Shown: in pieces, positions 34,801-45,462 of the stretch
Numbering within the stretch: the stretch's first letter is position 1
Layout of the letters: each line of letters starts with the position of its first letter
NCBI GenBank assembly: GCA_030180135.1
Contig: CM058230.1
Coordinates: 60,482,580-60,546,579, forward strand
DNA: 64,000 bases
Direction of reading: 5' to 3'
Source of the DNA: Orychophragmus violaceus
Lineage: Eukaryota; Streptophyta; Magnoliopsida; Brassicales; Brassicaceae
Notes under the pieces: generated by a model
Told to the model about the DNA's origin: nothing
Databases searched by the model: none
What the model saw: the letters and a program-made list of their open reading frames with translations, nothing else
Position numbers and translations under genes: made by a program

Positions 34801-35315
34801 GATTCTGCCGAGACTTATGTGATTTATTTTCTTGCAGAGGCCTCCTCGACCAGCTCGAAAATGTAGAGCTACCACAGCAGCTGCAGCTACAGCTCATCAT
34901 TCTCCGCCAATTGAGTGGTTTCCTCGAGACTCGCCATATCCTGAGCCTTATCAGAGAGATTAGGAAACTATACAACCGCTCTGGCCTAGAGCGGATAAGG
35001 TGCTGATTCCGACAGACAAGGTCTGGGGTATGGACATTGATCAGTTGCTTAAGACTGACACATTCACGGAGAGGCCACTACTTGACCATTGAGACGAGTT
35101 TGATACATTGCTCTACAATGGTTGGTGTGGCATGACGCTTAAGCCGACCAAGTTTGCGGACTATTCGAATTGTAGGAGTCTAGGCATCGATGAGCAGGTG
35201 CTGACATTATGTAAGGGCATTGGTCTGGGGACAATGCCTATGCAGCATTACGAGTTGTACCCTGATCTGGTGAGACAGCTGCTGGCCAGCTGCAGAGTGA
35301 TTTACCCTGACCCAG
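34801..35315 (+). pseudogene. Athila ORF-1-like protein, N-terminal part, split by gypsy
   Basis: Coding-like sequence runs from about 34830 (RPPRPARK) through VLIPTDKVWGMDIDQLL, DTFTERPLLDH and LYNGWCGMTLKPTKF. It has in-frame stops near 34960 and 35091. It is cut at 35315 by the gypsy element. After removing one CCCAG copy the frame runs in register into 42091 onward, so both halves are one gene. It resembles the ATHILA ORF-1 family of Arabidopsis elements; its role is unknown. Confidence 0.6.
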
Positions 35316-36272
35316 TGATGAGGACATCCAACCAAGCACTGACCCGCAAACCATACCTGAGATCAAAGAAGCTCCAATGACTCGATCTAGGACAAGGAGA
35401 CTCAGGGAAGGATTCAACACGGCAGTAGAAAACCTCATGAACTCAATGGAACTTGGAGACTACCTCAAGAACGAGCCCAAGAAGCGGGAGGCATTAGAAG
35501 ACTTGGACTGTGTAAGCAATGTGGGTAACACAGGAGATTTGGACTGTGTAAGCGACGTGGATAACACAGGAGGCATGGACTGTGTAAGCAACAAGGAAGC
35601 TGAACCTTCTCATCCAAAGACGCGTCTAGGGGAACCATGGGCCTCACAATGCCAAGTCCTTACCATCCGGCTCAGCCCATGCTAAGTCCGAGAGTTGGTG
35701 GACTCTCTTGCACTCTTTTTCCCTTGGGTGGTTTTATCCCAAAGTGGTTTTACTCCCAAGGTTTTTAACGAGGCAAGTCGGCCCACCCACACCCATAACT
35801 CAAGGATTGGCCGCCAAGGAAAGATTACACACTTTCCTTTTCTGTGTAACTCGGTTATTCATCATTCAACACCGAGATTATTTGTTTTCCTTTTTGTAAC
35901 TTTTTCAATTCTGCATTTAAACTTCCTTTGTAACATTGAGAAAGTCACCTTTGACATATCAATAAACCTTAGTGTTTTCATCATTCTTGAGCAGCAGCCG
36001 CCTGTTCTTGTTTGCTTGTGTTCCTTGTGTGTGATTCACAAAGAGGACAAGTGTTTGTGCAGTATCAGAGACCCATTCATCATCTCTGTGGTGCCTTCGA
36101 TCCACCAGCCTTACCATCGACCGATTCAACAGGAGAGAGCGTCAAAGCCAGCCTGTTCGATCCCATCCCCTTACACACGACCATCCTTTGAGTAATAGGG
36201 GAGAGCGATATAGCCAACCTGTTTCTTCCATCAACCACCTTGTGAGGCTCCATCCGTTTGAGTCTTACATCA
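35316..36272 (+). repeat. 5' LTR of the young gypsy element
   Basis: It contains an open frame (35377-35685) equal to the polyprotein tail coded in the 3' LTR: MTRSRTRRLREGFNTAVENL and three DxDCVS repeats. Downstream are a CAATAAACC polyadenylation-like site (about 35959) and the transcribed R/U5 part. Neither LTR has decayed. Confidence 0.95.
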
Positions 36273-36274
36273 TC

Positions 36275-36287
36275 TGGTATCAGAGCC
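36275..36287 (+). other. Primer binding site, initiator-Met tRNA type
   Basis: TGGTATCAGAGCC, two bases after the LTR end, complements the 3' end of initiator methionine tRNA, the usual primer for minus-strand synthesis in plant gypsy and Copia elements. Confidence 0.85.
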
Positions 36288-36707
36288 AAAGGTCCCTACC
36301 TTTGGTTTTCTATCCCTTATCTTTTTGTTTTGTTTTGTTATTGCTTTGATTGAATCTAAAATCCAAAAAAAAATTAGGTTTGTTTTGTTCTTGCTTCTGT
36401 TTTTGTTTAACTCATAAGAAAACCCCCATAAAAATCCTGTTCTTAGCTCCCTGGTCGAATTTTCTTTCTGAAAATTAGTAGTTTTCCTGTTTTGATTCTA
36501 TCTTGCTAGTTGTTATTCCATAAAACCCAGAAAAGTCAAAAAAAATTGTTAGTTTTCCAATTCTATTGCTTGCACAGAATTCTGTCTTGTGTTACGCAAT
36601 CCTGTCTTTGTTTTTTGTTTTACACAACTATCAATTCTGTGGTACCTTGATATCTTGTTGTTTTTGTTGAGTGCAATCTGAACCGGCTCACAACAAGGAT
36701 AGACACC

Positions 36708-39700
36708 ATGGGAGATGAAGGAAGACATCCCGTTGATCCTATCATACAAATGATGACTGCTCTTAGAGAAGAGATGAGGAACATAAACCAGCAAGTTGGC
36801 ACAATGCGCCAAGAGTTTGGTGAGCGTATAGGACGCATAGAAGCTCCACCAAGGAGAGGACCAATCCGAGGAGCACCTATACCACCAAGAGATCTAGCTG
36901 GAGATGAAGATGATGATATGCCGGACTTAGAGGAGGATAGGCAACCGCCTGACCCCTTTAGACGTCCACAGCCAAGGCGTCAAGATCCTCTATGGAGGAA
37001 CCCAGCCCGGGAAGGTGAGGCTAGAGAAACAAACCGTGATATTAAAGTAGCCCCTCCACTTTTTGCAGGAAAGTCAGATCCAGAGGCGTACATGGATTGG
37101 GAAAGAAGGCTGGAGCACATTTTTGAGTGTTATGGCTATGGAGAACGCAAGAAGAGAGCTGTTGCTGCTGCACAACTCACTGAGAACGCGTTAGCTTGGT
37201 AAGACAGAACTGTAGCTGAAAGGAGAAGGCAACGTTTTGGGGCAGTAGCCACTTGGAGTGACATGAAATACCTTCTACGACTTAGGTATGTCCCTGAACA
37301 TTATCATAGAGACTTACAAAAGCGGTTCCGTAAGTTGTCACAGGGTACAAGAAGTGTGGATGAGTATTTTGAGGAGTTTGAGAAGCTCATGAACTCACTG
37401 GAGTTAGAGGAATCCGAAGAAGCTCTCATGGCACAGTTCATTGATGGCCTACTAGAACGCATTGCTAGGAAGGTGGAGAGAGCTCAGTATGGTGGACTAC
37501 ATGAGTTGTTGCATCTTGCTGTCCAAGTAGAACAACAAATCAAGCGTAAGACAGCCATGACAAGTCGCAACAAACCAACACAACCATGGGCTGCAAGTAG
37601 CTCCAGACCATTTGAGAAAGGGAAGACAGTGGAGATTGACTCCAGGTTCAAGGGCAAAACAGCCGAGGCTCCCAAGCCCAACCGGCCAGAACAAGGTAAG
37701 TTCCCTAGCACTAATCAGAGAACTCGTGACATAACTTGTTTTAAGTGTCAAGGCAGGGGACACATGGCTAGAGAGTGCCCAAACCAGAGAGTAATGATTA
37801 TCCACAACAATGGCGAGTATGAATCACAAGACGAGCTTGAGGATGATCCAAACGAACCGGAAGAAGAGCTTGCATATCCAGACGTTGGAGAGCTACTCGT
37901 GACCATGAGGATGTTAAGTGTCATGATCAACCCTGAGGAAGCTCAAAGAGAAAACATCTTCTACACTAGATGTACTGTCAAGGACAAGGTATGTAATCTG
38001 ATCATTGATGGAGGTTCATGCACTAACGTGGTTAGCAAGCATATGGTAGACAGGTTAGGTCTTATTAAGACCAAGCATCCAAGACCATACAGGCTGAGAT
38101 GGCTCAATGATGAGACAGAGCTGAAGATTTCGGAGCAAGTCATTGTTCCATTCAGTGTGGGGAAGTACCGAGACGAAGTTAATTGTGATGTAGTACCCAT
38201 GCAAGCTGGACATCTCTTGCTTGGCCGACCATGGCAGTATGACCGAGCCACAAGTCATAATGGACGTACTAACCAGTACACCTTCTTACACAAGGATCGT
38301 AAGTTCACCCTTGCCCCTCTTACGCCAACTGAGGTACATGATTTACAAGTGCATATGAGCAAGGAAAGTGAGTCTAGCAAAACCAGTCTCTATATATCCA
38401 GTGGGGCTGTTTGTAAAACTCTTAGTGCCAAGCGCACTGTGCTACTAATGTTGTTTAAGGAGTGTTTGAGTTCAGGTTCAGGTGAGCTTGAGTTACCCAC
38501 AGGAGTACAGGCTGTGTTAGACAGGTTTCAAGACATCTTCCCTGAAGAACTTCCGCCTGGCTTACCTCCAATCCGTGGGATTGAACACCAAATCGATCTT
38601 GTACCTGGCGCAGCCTTACCTAATAAGCCAGCATACCGTATGAACCCTGAGGAGACTAAGGAGCTCGAGAAGCAAGTGAGAGACCTCATGGAGAGAGGGT
38701 ACATCAGGGAGAGCCTCAGCCCTTGTGCTGTGCCAGTACTCTTAGTACCCAAGAAGGATGGATCATGGAGGATGTGTGTGGACTGCAGGGCAATCAACAA
38801 CATAACCATCAAATACCGGCACCCTATACCTCGTCTAGACGACATGTTGGATGAGCTGAGTGGTTCTACCATCTTCTCAAAGGTGGACTTGAAGAGCGGT
38901 TACCATCAAGTTAGAATGCGAGAAGGAGATGAATGGAAAACCGCATTCAAGACAAAGCAAGGATTGTATGAGTGGTTGGTTATGCCTTTTGGTTTAACTA
39001 ATGCACCAAGTACATTCATGCGACTCATGAACCAGGTTCTTCGTGCTTACATAAGTAAATTTGTAGTTGTCTATTTCGATGACATACTTATATATATTAA
39101 GAACCTAGATGATCATATCTCACATCTTGAACTAGTGCTCAAATCACTTCGGAAGGAAGGCCTTTATGCTAACCTAAAGAAGTGTACCTTCTGTACTAAC
39201 AAGCTTGTTTTCTTAGGCTTTGTAGTAAGTGAACAGGGACTACAAGTGGATGAGGAGAAGGTCAAAGCCATCCGAGAGTTGCCTACACCAACAACCGTCG
39301 GGCATGTAAGGAGTTTCCATGGCTTAGCTAGCTTCTATAGGAGGTTTGTGAGGGACTTCAGTACGGTGGCCTCACCTCTTACAGCAGTGATAAAGAAGAA
39401 TGTGCCATTCTCATGGGGACCAGCTCAAGAATCAGCCTTCAAACTGCTCAAGGAAAGGCTTACACAAGCGCCGGTTCTGGCCCTACCCGATTTTGAAGAA
39501 GTATTTGAGGTAGAGTGTGATGCGTCTGGCATAGGGGTTGGAGCTGTGTTACACCAGAGGAAGAAACCAGTGGCCTTTTTAAGTGAAAAGCTCTGTGGTG
39601 CTTCTTTGAACTACCCAACCTACGACAAAGAATTGTATGCATTGGTGCGAGCACTAGAGACATGGCAGCATTACTTGTTATCCAAGGAGTTCATCATCCA

Positions 39701-40175
39701 TACTGATCACGAAACACTTAAGCACCTGCGAGGTCAGACTTCACTCAAGAGGAGACATGCTAAGTGGTTGGAGTTTGTAGAGACATTTCCCTATGTAATC
39801 AAGTACAAGAAGGGAAAGGAGAATGTGGTAGCTGATGCCTTGTCAAGAAGGCATGCCCTGATAGCTACCATGGAGGCTAAGGTTCTAGGATTTGAACACA
39901 TCAAAGATCTATATAAAGATGACCCAGAACTAGGAGAGGCTTACCAAGCCTGTGGAAGAGGAGCATTCGGATCATATTATCTTCAAGAAGGGTTCCTATT
40001 CCGAGACAAGAGGCTGTGCATTCCTCAATGCTCAATGCGTGAGCTACTGCTTAAGGAGGCACATGGAGGTGGTCTTATGAGCCATTTTGGAGTGGACAAG
40101 AAGCTGTGGTGGCTGATCACTTCTTCTGGCCGCACCTCAAGAGAGACGTTGAAAGGCATTGTGCAAGATGTGTAA
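36708..40175 (+). pseudogene. Gypsy gag-protease-RT-RNase H, one in-frame stop
   Basis: ATG 36708. Gag has FAGKSDPEAYMDWERRLEHI; an in-frame TAA (37200-37202) replaces a conserved residue after ENALAW, and the same frame resumes. The zinc knuckle is CFKCQGRGHMAREC (about 37738-37779). The protease has LIIDGGSCTNV, a DGG form of the catalytic triad seen in this clade. The RT has YFDDILIY (about 39075-39098). RNase H has DASGIGVGAVLHQ and TDHETLKHL. The frame ends at 40175 because of a shift near 40105, at the integrase N-terminus. The polyprotein copies element RNA into DNA inside particles; this copy would need suppression or a helper. Confidence 0.93.
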
Positions 40176-41497
40176 CTTGTCACAAAGCAAAATCCAGGTT
40201 ACATCCTCATGGACTTTATCTACCTTTACCTATTCCTAACGCACCATGGGTGGATATTTCTATGGACTTCGTGCTAGGGTTGCCTAAGATTAAACACAAA
40301 GACTCTGTCTTTGTTGTTGTGGATCGATTTTCTAAGATGGCTCACTTCATTCCATGTGACAAAACCAATGACGCCACACAAGTTGCTGATTTATTCTTCA
40401 AGGAAGTGGTGCGTTTACATGGTATACCAAGGACCATAGTATCTGACCGAGACACAAAATTCTTGAGCCATTTTTGGAAGACATTGTGGAAGAAGCTCGG
40501 GACGAAACTTCTATTCTCCACAACCTGTCATCCTCAAACGGATGGTCAGACCGAAGTGGTAAACCGTACCTTATCTACTTTGCTTAGGGTCACTCTTGGT
40601 AGAAACTTAAACACATGGTTAGATTGTTTGCCATTCATTGAGTTTGCCTATAACCATGCTACACATTCTGCCACTAAAATGTCTCCATTTGAAATTGTGT
40701 ATGGTTTTAATCCACTAACACCCCTTGATTTGTCGCCAATTACCCAAGTTGAGCAAGTTAATCTAGATGGTCTCAGGAAAGGAGAGTTTGTTAAGAAGCT
40801 ACACCAGAAAGCAAGAGACAACATTCTCAAGAAGACTGAAGAGTACAAGAGGCGAGCAGACAAAGGCCGCAAGGAGTTAGTCTTTGAGCCAGGAGAGTGG
40901 GTTTGGCTCCACATGAGACCTGAGAGGTTCCGACAGAAAAGAAGCTCGAAGCTGGCGCCTAGGGGAGATGGTCCCTTCAAAGTTCTAGAACGGATCAACA
41001 ACAATGCCTACAAACTAGAACTCCCAGGTGAGTTCAATATTTCACATAGCTTCAATGTGACTGATCTATCTCCATATGATGCAGATGATCCAGTTTTGAG
41101 GACAAAACCTTCTGAAGAGGGTGGGAATGATGAGGACATCCAACCAAGCACTGACCCGCAAACCATACCTGAGGTCAAAGAAGCTCCAATGACTCGATCT
41201 AGGACAAGGAGACTCAGGGAAGGATTCAACACGGCAGTAGAAAACCTGATGAACTCAATGGAACTTGGAGACTACCTCAAGAACGAGCCCAAGAAGCGGG
41301 AGGCATTAGAAGACTTGGACTGTGTAAGCAATGTGGGTAACACAGGAGATTTGGACTGTGTAAGCGACGTGGATAACACAGGAGGCGTGGACTGTGTAAG
41401 CAACAAGGAAGCTGAACCTTCTCATCCAAAGACGCGTCTAGGGGAACCATGGGCCGGACAATGCGAAGTCCTTACCATCCGGCTCAGCCCATGCTAA
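40106..41497 (+). CDS. Gypsy integrase with LTR-encoded tail
   Basis: 463 codons, open but displaced by one frame from the upstream pol frame, so its own start is not natural. It has the C-C half of the HHCC zinc site (CARCVTCHKAKS), then the D, D, E core in MDFVLGLPK, VSDRDTKFL and QTDGQTEVVN. The C-terminal module is WVWLHMRPERF and FNVTDLSPY. The frame then crosses the polypurine tract (coding EEGGNDED) and runs 370 bp into the 3' LTR, giving an acidic, repeat-bearing tail. Integrase inserts the cDNA; a C-terminal tail of this kind in CRM elements has been linked to centromere targeting. Confidence 0.9.
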   Translation: MVADHFFWPHLKRDVERHCARCVTCHKAKSRLHPHGLYLPLPIPNAPWVDISMDFVLGLPKIKHKDSVFVVVDRFSKMAHFIPCDKTNDATQVADLFFKEVVRLHGIPRTIVSDRDTKFLSHFWKTLWKKLGTKLLFSTTCHPQTDGQTEVVNRTLSTLLRVTLGRNLNTWLDCLPFIEFAYNHATHSATKMSPFEIVYGFNPLTPLDLSPITQVEQVNLDGLRKGEFVKKLHQKARDNILKKTEEYKRRADKGRKELVFEPGEWVWLHMRPERFRQKRSSKLAPRGDGPFKVLERINNNAYKLELPGEFNISHSFNVTDLSPYDADDPVLRTKPSEEGGNDEDIQPSTDPQTIPEVKEAPMTRSRTRRLREGFNTAVENLMNSMELGDYLKNEPKKREALEDLDCVSNVGNTGDLDCVSDVDNTGGVDCVSNKEAEPSHPKTRLGEPWAGQCEVLTIRLSPC

Positions 41498-42085
41498 GTC
41501 CGAGAGTTGGTGGACTCTCTTGCACTCTTTTTCCCTTGGGTGTTTTTATCCCAAAGTGGTTTTACTCCCAAGGTTTTTAACGAGGCAAGTCGGCCCACCC
41601 ACACCCATAACTCAAGGATTGGCCGCCAAGGAAAGATTACACACTTTCCTTTTCTGTGTAACTCGGTTATTCATCATTCAACACCGAGATTATTTGTTTT
41701 CCTTTTTGTAACTTTTTCAATTCTGCATTTAAACTTCCTTTGTAACATTGAGAAAGTCACCTTTTGACATTTCAATAAACCTTAGTGTTTTCATCATTCT
41801 TGAGCAGCAGCCGCCTGTTCTTGTTTGCTTGTGTTCCTTGTGTGTGATTCACAAAGAGGACAAGTGTTTGTGCAGTATCAGAGACCCAATCATCATCTCT
41901 GTGGTGCCTTCGATCCACTAGCCTTACCATCGACCGATTCAACAGGAGAGAGCGTCAAAGCCAGCCTGTTCGATCCCATCCCCTTACACACGACCATCCT
42001 TTGAGTAACAGGGGAGAGCGATATAGCCAACCTGTTTCTTCCATCAACCACCTTGTGAGGCTCCATCCGTTTGAGTCTTACATCA
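41128..42085 (+). repeat. 3' LTR of the young gypsy element
   Basis: Its first 370 bp are coding (to the stop at 41495-41497). Against the 5' LTR I count about eleven substitutions and one 1-bp indel, for example A/G at 35361 and C/G in the AACCTSATG block. The tail reading frame is open in both LTRs. Confidence 0.95.
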
Positions 42086-42090
42086 CCCAG

Positions 42091-43048
42091 AGAGCAGGAA
42101 GGCTTCAGGAGGTTTCTTTACCTTCATGTGCTTAGGAGCCAGGTATCGGATTCCTCTTCTTGATATCTGTCGGATTTATGGATTCAACACTGAGCCTGCG
42201 CGTATTGGTATGTCACTTGAGTGGGATGTGCCAGAAGCTCAGTATTTCTGGGACTGTGTTGGCAATGGTCGATATTGCTCGAGGACGACGAAGCTGATAC
42301 AGGTTAGGCATCCTGTTCTCAGATATGTCTTGCGCATCTTGGGATGTACTCTGTTGTGCAAAGCTGAAGCCAACAAGATGCATAAGAACGAGCTGGAGAT
42401 GCTATTCATTGGGTTAAGGGAGCATTTTTCTGAGACTGATTTGAGAGATCCCACCAGAGGACTCAACTTGGGAGCTATCTTTGCTCATCACTTGTGCTGT
42501 CTGCAGAAGAAGCCATTCGATGGGAAGGGTACTGAGATAGTAGGGAGTCTGCTTACTCCCATTTTCAGGCATTGCAGGATTCCCTTAGAGGGTACGGAGT
42601 GTGATGACAGCAAGGAGTTCCTTGATTTTAGCCACCTGCGGAGTGCTACATGGCTGAAGGAGGGACGTATTTGGGTTTATTATGACGCCACAACGAAGCG
42701 TGGCACAGACCTTCCTGCTGCTGATCTGACCAAGATCTATACGCTAGATTCCTTGAGATTCCAGCCCCCTACCAGAGATCAGCGCAGTGTGCCTACGATG
42801 GCTCATCCGCTGGGAGAGCCTTCTACACGCCCTTCTACTTCATCTACGCCTGCACCTGCTGCTCCTGCTGATGATATTGGTCCTTATCCTGAGCCTTCAA
42901 TGCCTTTTGGTGAGATGTCTGAGGGAGAGTGGAGAGAGCGTGAGGATGGTATTCTACGGAGCATCTGGAACTTCATGCGTACCTGCACTTGCAGGAGACA
43001 GCCGCAGATACATCATCCCGGACCTTCTCGTCGACGTAGACAGTGATC
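42091..43048 (+). pseudogene. Athila ORF-1-like protein, C-terminal part
   Basis: Open from the gypsy right end to 43046. It includes PLLDICRIYGFNTEPARIG, KNELEMLFIGLREHF, LRSATWLKEGRIWVYYD and a Pro/Ser-rich C-terminus with Arg-rich HHPGPSRRRRQ. It is the continuation of 34801-35315. The family (ATHILA ORF-1 type) has no known enzyme activity. The C-terminal half is intact while the N-terminal half has stops. Confidence 0.65.
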
Positions 43049-44019
43049 TCCGACTCCTGGTTCTTCGAGTGGTACTGATCGTTATGATGGCATAGATGAC
43101 AAGTGAGAGTAGTGGCTTCTCTAGACATCGGTTCTGTATTTCTTTTTCACTTTTCTTTTGCATTTTTCTTTTGATTTCTTTAGGATACTTATGTTTGGAT
43201 GATGTGTTTGCTTCGAGACTATCAATTGCTTTGATTTTGTCTATTTGCAGTGATTTTCAGCTTGCTGGTTTGAAATTTGACAATTTCTCACGGACTAACT
43301 TGCTAACTTGCTGACTGTTCTCGGATATCACATTGCAACGATCGACACGGTCCTGTGTGTCGATCGCCACAACACGAAAATCGCATTGCAGCGATCGTTG
43401 CGGTCCTGAGCAACGATCGACACATGACGCAAATCGCCTTGCAACGGTCGATACATTTATGTATCGATCGATGCATGAGCGACAGAGGTAAAAATCAGAC
43501 AGAACTTAACACATCCATAACATTTTTTCTTTCTTTTTACCGATCCTTAGCTTAACACTACTGGGGACAGTGTGTTTCAAGTGTGGGGGAGGTGGTACTG
43601 ACTACTATCTTTCTGTTTTCTTAGAGTCAGTCTGTTTTTCAAATTTTTTTGTTTTATTGAGTCAAAACAAGTTTAAGTAAGAAACAGTGAATTTTTGAGA
43701 AGTTAACAACATCTTGCAGGAACTTAAGTAACCATTGGGATGAAGTTGCAGGAACTATCTATGACTATTAAAAAACCCAACACGGATCAACCTACTAAGT
43801 ACACCCATATCAATTCAGGTATTCAGAGGATCCTTTACTGGCTTCACCCTTAATTTGACTTAAATTTCTCACCTAAGGGCTTGGTATACCTTGAGTCGGA
43901 ATCCTTTGTTAGTTCTGACACATCTTGTAAACCTGTCCGAGTATGGTTCCCTTCTCCCCTTCCATAAAGTAAAAAAAAAGAGTAATAAACTGAGGATGAG
44001 CTAGTAGTTCCGAAGTGGT
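43049..44019 (+). other. Athila-like 3' region with palindromic motifs
   Basis: Non-coding. Three dyad motifs lie at 43333-43368, 43390-43425 and 43439-43476. After them come CACTACTGGGGACAGTGTG and AGTGTGGGGGAGG (about 43556-43592), as at 47140. The stretch 43600-44019 matches 47200-47610. It then jumps to an LTR start, lacking the ~490 bp and final polypurine tract present before LTR c. Confidence 0.65.
43333..43476 (+). repeat. Three dyad-symmetric TCGATCGA elements
   Basis: Arms TGCAACGATCGACAC / GTGTCGATCGCC with loop GGTCCTGT; GCGATCGTTGC / GCAACGATCGAC with loop GGTCCTGA; GCAACGGTCGATACAT / ATGTATCGATCGATGC. Each can fold back as a near-complete hairpin. Confidence 0.85.
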
Positions 44020-45215
44020 TGATATATCATGGTTTTTAACGGTTTTATGCCATGCTATAATTGTGTTTTAGAGTCTTTTTGTGTTCTTTTAGAGTCTATT
44101 ACATGTATAATCAGGTTTGGAGCAGAATTGGAGATATTGGAGCATTTTGGGGATTTTTGGAGTGTTTGGCCGAGAGATTGAGCTCACTGTCAAGAAAGCA
44201 GGACTGCATCGATCGACACAGGATTGTGCATCGATCGACACACTAGCGAGATGGGCCGAACTCGGCGGTTTAATGAAGAATGAAGATATTACACTTTGGC
44301 CCAGAAGTTTCCAGTATTTACAAAGAAGCCCCAGCCGAGATTTAGCCTATATAATTAGGATTTTGGTGTTTTATTTGCTTACGCTTTCATACTTAGAGCT
44401 AAGGGATTTTTAGAGCTTTTGGGGCTGATCTGATCCTGTACTTCATCTAATTTGGAGAAGATTTCGAACCCCTTTATCTATTTAATTTCTTATATGCAAT
44501 CTATTAATTCTATGATTTCTGTTTCATTAATCATGTCTGAGTAGATTCATAGTTAGGTTTAGGGTTTCTCATTAAGGATTTCATGACTTGCTAGACTTGT
44601 TTAATTTAATTAAGGATTCACATGAATAGAATGTTCTTCGATCTAAATTGAGTTTAATGCTAGTTCTAACATGATCAATTAGAATCTAGATTTTAGGTTG
44701 CTAAATACGACACGAAAGTGTGGTTTAGAATCTGAACTATTTAGGTTGAGCAATTAAATTATTCGCAAAGGAATTTGGTTTAGTTTAATTGTGAACATAT
44801 CGAACTTGAAATTAATGCTGGTTTAATCTGTTAGTAATTGCAAAGGAATTTGGATTGCTGCACTTAGACTTAGAGAATTATCGCAAAGGAATTTGGTTAA
44901 TTCTATATCCGTGATTTGAGTTCTAGAATTGTGCCTAATTAGATCATGACTGATTGATTTGTCTGCTTGTCTGATTTCCTGAGAACGCCCTAGACTTATC
45001 GCTTTTAATTAACTGCTTTCACCACCGATAATCTTGCTACTTGTTTGCTTTCTCGCACTGCTATTTAGTTTACTTCACATTGCTTTCTTCTTAGTTTAAA
45101 TCTCTATAGTTCTTAATATATCGAGACCAGAGTCTCTGTGGATTCGATACCCTATATACTACAATCACTTAACTGTGCACTTGCAGTAGAATAGGATTAA
45201 AACTTGACCCTATCA
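44020..45215 (+). mobile_element. Athila-like LTR b
   Basis: 1196 bp, TGATATATCATGG...GACCCTATCA, followed by a PBS. A TCGATCGACAC pair lies at 44206-44244. It can serve both as the right LTR of unit B and the left LTR of unit C. No target duplication is visible. Confidence 0.85.
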
Positions 45216-45462
45216 AGTTTTTGGCGCCGTTGCCGGGGACTCTTTTGAGTCTCCGATAGATTTGAACTTAGGGTTTGGACTAGGTTTTTCGTTTTTTGTT
45301 TTTTAGCACTAATTTTTTTTATTTATTTTTTTCTGTTTCTTGCGTTTCAGGTACGCCCGTAATCGCCCTGCAACGATCGACACGGTCCTGTGTGTCGATC
45401 GTTGCATTCTCGAGCTTGCATCGATCGACGCTACTCTGCATCGATCGACACAGTGCGAAAGA
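45216..45462 (+). other. PBS and palindromic leader of element C
   Basis: PBS TGGCGCCGTTGCCGGGGA at 45222-45239. A perfect inverted repeat with 15-bp arms (TGCAACGATCGACAC, 45369-45383; complement 45392-45406) and an 8-nt loop GGTCCTGT follows. A second, head-to-tail pair lies at 45419-45452, before the ATG. Confidence 0.85.

Larger units (their letters stand above)
35316..42085 (+). mobile_element. Young Ty3/gypsy element, complete, TSD CCCAG
   Basis: LTRs 35316-36272 (957 bp) and 41128-42085 (958 bp) run TGATGAGG...TTACATCA and differ at only about a dozen sites by eye (~1.2%). Perfect target duplications CCCAG lie at 35311-35315 and 42086-42090. The PBS TGGTATCAGAGCC starts at 36275 (initiator-Met type). 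The polypurine tract GAAGAGGGTGGGAA ends at 41127. Internal order is gag, protease, RT, RNase H, integrase. The DGG-type protease site and a pol frame running into the LTR suggest the CRM branch of chromoviruses, which favours centromeric DNA; that placement is inference. One stop in gag and one frameshift in pol are the only lesions I found. Confidence 0.95.

Noticed and set aside
35377..35685. A stand-alone gene of 102 codons
   Set aside because: It is the 5' LTR copy of the polyprotein tail at 41189-41497.
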